In this document: in pieces, positions 61,333-64,000 of the stretch | How the letters are laid out: the number at the start of each line of letters is the position of its first letter | How positions within the stretch are numbered: the stretch's first letter is position 1 | Source of the DNA: Sporisorium sorghi | Taxonomy: Eukaryota > Basidiomycota > Ustilaginomycetes > Ustilaginales > Ustilaginaceae | Length of the DNA: 64,000 bases | Direction of reading: 5' to 3' | Assembly: GCA_023212695.1 (NCBI GenBank) | Contig: JALCCG010000037.1 | Span: 1 to 64,000, forward strand | Notes under the pieces: generated by a model | The model's database searches: none | The model's input: the letters and a program-made list of their open reading frames with translations, nothing else | Told to the model about the DNA's origin: nothing | Made by a program: the position numbers and the translations under genes

Positions 61333-61647
61333 GTGAAAACAGCGATCATGCTTCAATTTATTCCTGTGCTCGTGCTGATGATTTTGTTTTTTGTCATGAT
61401 GTTCGGTATCGGTTTTATCCTGAATATGTTGATGAAAACGACTTGGTTTCCATGCTTTTTGTTTGTGATTGTTATCTTGCCAGTCGTTGTATACAGCTTG
61501 TGGGATCGGGGCCAAATGTCGTTCTGGACTCACGTCGGATCATTCCAACTGGTTGATTACTTAACGGGGGTTGCAGGTCTGATCGGTGCTTATTTGAGCG
61601 GATGGACCATTAAGACATTGCGTATTAAAGGCTTTAGAATGTTTTAG
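61333..61647 (+). CDS. yuiB: YuiB-like membrane protein
   Basis: A 104-residue protein with three hydrophobic segments and the family pattern FGIGFILNMLMKTTWFPCFLF, and a C-terminal ending LRIKGFRMF. Function unknown. It lies beside the ndh and yum genes, as does YuiB in Bacillus. GTG at 61333 has AGGTGA about 10 bases upstream; an ATG at 61348 is an alternative start. Confidence 0.8.
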   Translation: MKTAIMLQFIPVLVLMILFFVMMFGIGFILNMLMKTTWFPCFLFVIVILPVVVYSLWDRGQMSFWTHVGSFQLVDYLTGVAGLIGAYLSGWTIKTLRIKGFRMF

Positions 61648-61676
61648 TGCGCTTGGCGCAAATTGAATGTAGTGTT

Positions 61677-61717
61677 AATGGCGGCTCTTCAATACCCGGG
61701 GGCCGTCATTTATTTAT
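61677..61717 (+). terminator. Probable terminator of yuiB
   Basis: AATGGCGGC / GCCGTCATT with a 14-base loop, then an AT-rich tail. The T run is broken. Confidence 0.6.
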
Positions 61718-61797
61718 TTGTGGAACCATGCAAAGCGTGAATATGCGAATTCCATAATTTTTGATGCGAAAGAACCGACTTCTGATCTTCGGATTTA

Positions 61798-61806
61798 TGA
61801 TAGAAT
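61798..61806 (+). promoter_or_regulatory. Extended -10 promoter of dnaB
   Basis: TGATAGAAT (extended -10) lies about 40 bases before dnaB. No good -35. Confidence 0.5.
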
Positions 61807-61846
61807 AGAGGAAGTCTATTTTTGGGCGACAGGGGGAGCATAAACG

Positions 61847-63352
61847 ATGCGCATGACTAATTTTTTACATTTTACCGAGAACCACCGTTACTGCGTATAC
61901 CGTGACTTCTGTTTAAGCGGCCTGGATGACAAAATGCTTGGTTCGATTTATCAACCGATGGTTGGTGCGTTTGCGGTCAGTCTTTACCGTCTTCTCGTTT
62001 CCCATGTACCGGTGGAGAAGGTGGGTTATTCGGCCATTGAACAGCAGCGACGATTATTCCTGACCCTGGGACTTGATCCTAGTGAAAAAGGACGCCGTTA
62101 TCTCATTGAACAAACCTCCAAGCTTGAAGCGGTAGGGTTACTGCAGACAAGTCGGATGTTCGTCCCGGAAACGGATGACCATGTATATGAATATGAGCTG
62201 CAGGCGCCGCTCAGTCCGGCGGAGTTCTTCAACACACAGCATCTGACACTGCTGCTTCGGGACAAGGTGGGGAAATTCGCCGTCCTGTCGCTAAGGGAAG
62301 AGCTGTGGAGCAAGGAGCCTCTTGAATGGTCCGGTATTTCCTTAAACAAGGAGAACATTTCGGTTCCCTTTTATGATATTTTTGAGTTGAACACGCACGT
62401 TATTGATTATGAGCTGGAGCAAGCGCTGGAGGAGGTCGCGGTGTCGCGTAAGTCCATCCTGCCGCCGAATCCGCAAGGGGATGGCCTGAATTATGCCGAC
62501 ATCATTCTTCGCTTCCCGCGTGAATCCCGCAATCGGGTATTTGTGGAGCGGCTCCGCTATGATCACGAGCAAATGGGCATTGTGAATTACGTTGTGCGCA
62601 AATACGATCTGAGCACGCAGGACTTGTGCCGGCTGCTGGACGAGGACGGCATATTTACCGAGCATGGCGAGGTCGTGCTGGATGATCTGCAGCACAAGGC
62701 AAGCCTTCACTTCCGTCAAGGAATGAAGATGCAGGAGAAGCGGCAGATTACGGCAGGCAAAGTGATCGCTCTCCATCAGGAGATGACAGCCGATCCGGAC
62801 GAGCCCGTACAGGAGCATGCGGTACAGACGGAATTTTATGTGGAGGTTCCAGCCCAGTTCCAATCGAAATGTGATATACACCAATATAATATGATGCTTC
62901 GCAACGAACCCTATACCCGGCTGCTGCAGACGTTCTTTCCAGGCTCCGTTCCTGCACAGTTCCTGGATATCTTTGAAAAGATTGATCTGAGTTACAAACT
63001 GCCGGGCGAAGTCATCAACGTGCTCATTCATTATTTAATGTCGCTTATTGCCGCAGGCGGCGAGCAGCGGATCAACCGCAATTTTGTGGAAGCGATCGCT
63101 TCCAACATGCTGCTGAAGCAGGTTAACAGCTACGAGAAAGCTGTTCAATATATACGTGATCAAGCCAAGATGAAAGGCAAACAGAAGGCAACCACGCAAC
63201 GTACGCGTACATACGCTAAGGGCGGGAAGGTGAAGCCGGAAATCCCGGTGGCGCTGGAGTCCGATCAGGGTGAGGCCGTATCGGATGAGGAGTTCGAGGA
63301 AATGATGCGATTTGCGGCAGAAATGCAAGCCGGCAATAAGAAGGGCGGATAA
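61847..63352 (+). CDS. dnaB: Replication initiation and membrane attachment protein DnaB
   Basis: A 501-residue protein of the Gram-positive DnaB/DnaD family, needed to load the replicative helicase with DnaD and DnaI. Residues from about 15-100 form the first DnaB/D domain (LDDKMLGSIYQPMVGAFA), and a second DnaB/D-like domain lies near 345-430, including IDLSYKLPGEVINVLIHYLM. A Lys-rich C-terminus follows. It is 32 bases before dnaI. ATG at 61847, with AGGGGGAG upstream. Confidence 0.94.
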   Translation: MRMTNFLHFTENHRYCVYRDFCLSGLDDKMLGSIYQPMVGAFAVSLYRLLVSHVPVEKVGYSAIEQQRRLFLTLGLDPSEKGRRYLIEQTSKLEAVGLLQTSRMFVPETDDHVYEYELQAPLSPAEFFNTQHLTLLLRDKVGKFAVLSLREELWSKEPLEWSGISLNKENISVPFYDIFELNTHVIDYELEQALEEVAVSRKSILPPNPQGDGLNYADIILRFPRESRNRVFVERLRYDHEQMGIVNYVVRKYDLSTQDLCRLLDEDGIFTEHGEVVLDDLQHKASLHFRQGMKMQEKRQITAGKVIALHQEMTADPDEPVQEHAVQTEFYVEVPAQFQSKCDIHQYNMMLRNEPYTRLLQTFFPGSVPAQFLDIFEKIDLSYKLPGEVINVLIHYLMSLIAAGGEQRINRNFVEAIASNMLLKQVNSYEKAVQYIRDQAKMKGKQKATTQRTRTYAKGGKVKPEIPVALESDQGEAVSDEEFEEMMRFAAEMQAGNKKGG

Positions 63353-63384
63353 TGAGATACCGCTCATGAGAGGAGGAAAAAGAG

Positions 63385-64000
63385 ATGGAGTCCCTTGGTG
63401 AACTGCTGGAGAGTATGAAAAGTCCTGCGCTTCGGCGCAGAACCGAGCAGATTACGGAGGATTTACTCAAGAATCCTCTGATACAAGCATTGCGGAGCGA
63501 ATTCCCGGAAATCGATGATCGGGTCATACGCTTAAATTTAAGTAAACTGTATCAATACGCGGGGGACCAGGCCCATTGCCAGTCGTGTCCGGGGCTGGAC
63601 CGCTGTCCGAATGATTTCCAGGGGCATATCAGCAAGCTGGATATTCAGCGGGTGAATGGAACGGTAGAGATTTATGAGCGGAAGGCGCCTTGTTCCTTGC
63701 AGATTGCAAAGACCAGCGAGGACCAGATCAAGAAACGGATTCGCAGCTTTTATGTGGATGAGCATGCCTTGAACGAAGGTTATAACAATATGGAGATTAT
63801 GGCAAAGGACCGTTTGCGGGCACCTGCGGTTCACCAGGTCTTTAAATATATCCGGGATACCAAGGAGAACGGCTTGTCTCCGCGAGGACTGTATCTTACC
63901 GGTTCGTTTGGCACCGGGAAGACCTATCTGATGGGGTATTTGATGCATGAGCTCGCGAAGGTGGGCCACTCGGGCGTCATTGTGTACATGCCTGATTTCG
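63385..64000 (+). CDS. dnaI: Primosomal helicase loader DnaI (truncated by window end)
   Basis: The first 205 residues are visible. The N-terminal domain contains a zinc-binding cluster with CQSCPGLDRCP. The AAA+ ATPase domain has Walker A GSFGTGKTYL near residue 175. DnaI delivers the replicative helicase DnaC to the origin with DnaB and DnaD. RBS AGAGGAGG. The gene runs off the end of the window. Confidence 0.95.
   Translation, partial: MESLGELLESMKSPALRRRTEQITEDLLKNPLIQALRSEFPEIDDRVIRLNLSKLYQYAGDQAHCQSCPGLDRCPNDFQGHISKLDIQRVNGTVEIYERKAPCSLQIAKTSEDQIKKRIRSFYVDEHALNEGYNNMEIMAKDRLRAPAVHQVFKYIRDTKENGLSPRGLYLTGSFGTGKTYLMGYLMHELAKVGHSGVIVYMPDF

Noticed and set aside
1..64000. CRISPR arrays, complete insertion sequences and rRNA genes
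   Set aside because: No regularly spaced repeats, transposase gene or rRNA sequence was found.

Overview
The window looks like a chromosomal segment of a spore-forming, aerobically respiring Firmicute, most likely Paenibacillus or a close relative. Pointers are moderate GC, AGGAGG-type ribosome binding sites with many TTG and GTG starts, spore genes (sspI, two alpha/beta-type SASPs, yunB, lytH, ylbJ, yheC/D-like, a YjcZ-like peptide, sda), a T-box and a SAM riboswitch, and Gram-positive primosome genes dnaB and dnaI. The genus is an inference from family content; no rRNA gene is present to confirm it.

Layout. 1-1050: eleven tRNA genes (Phe, Thr, Tyr, Trp, His, His, Gln, Gly, Cys, Arg, Leu) ending in a strong terminator, probably the tail of an rRNA-tRNA operon. 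1.6-6.4 kb: an envelope-stress block, liaI-like / pspA / pspC / second pspA / liaF / liaS / liaR. 6.6-14.2 kb: ywmB, zwf, prfC, sspI, a Ktr-type K+ regulator, a TrmH-family rRNA methylase, a DUF1801 protein and an SRPBCC/ArsR pair. 14.3-20.4 kb: yunB, lytH, lipA, yutD, nadK and ylbJ. 20.5-25.4 kb: an orphan 30-residue membrane peptide, truncated globin, DUF2225 protein, a yycC pair, an M3 oligopeptidase, an unknown cytosolic protein and a SASP. 25.5-32.6 kb: aldose epimerase, T-box/trpS, SASP, ctaB, a Sco protein, a Toprim protein, small membrane peptides and an MFS transporter. 32.7-41.7 kb: a transglutaminase-like membrane protein, a class B penicillin-binding protein, HAD phosphatase, DUF456 protein, MurJ flippase, DUF2515 protein and thioredoxin.

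41.8-49.4 kb: ctaA, a UbiD-type decarboxylase, a HEPN-like protein, SAM-riboswitch metNIQ and an unusual SDR. 49.5-61.7 kb: iron-sulfur and flavin redox genes (NifU-like, yuzB, yutJ, mqnE, HesB/ErpA-like, yumC, type II NADH dehydrogenase, hemQ, yuiB), interrupted at about 53.3-55.3 kb by an AT-rich insert. The insert holds a decayed tyrosine recombinase and a secreted metalloprotease plus lipoprotein pair. sda lies behind a cluster of DnaA boxes. The window ends in dnaB and a truncated dnaI.

How the genes connect. CtaA and CtaB make heme A and Sco probably loads copper into cytochrome oxidase; HemQ supplies heme. MqnE, and possibly the UbiD protein, point to the futalosine route to menaquinone, the quinone that the type II NADH dehydrogenase would reduce. 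The Lia/Psp block, MurJ and the penicillin-binding protein concern the cell envelope. Sda with its DnaA boxes, together with dnaB and dnaI, links replication to sporulation.

The least explained parts are the metalloprotease/lipoprotein insert (apparent AUA start, altered zinc motif), the doubled PspA block and several independently transcribed membrane peptides.
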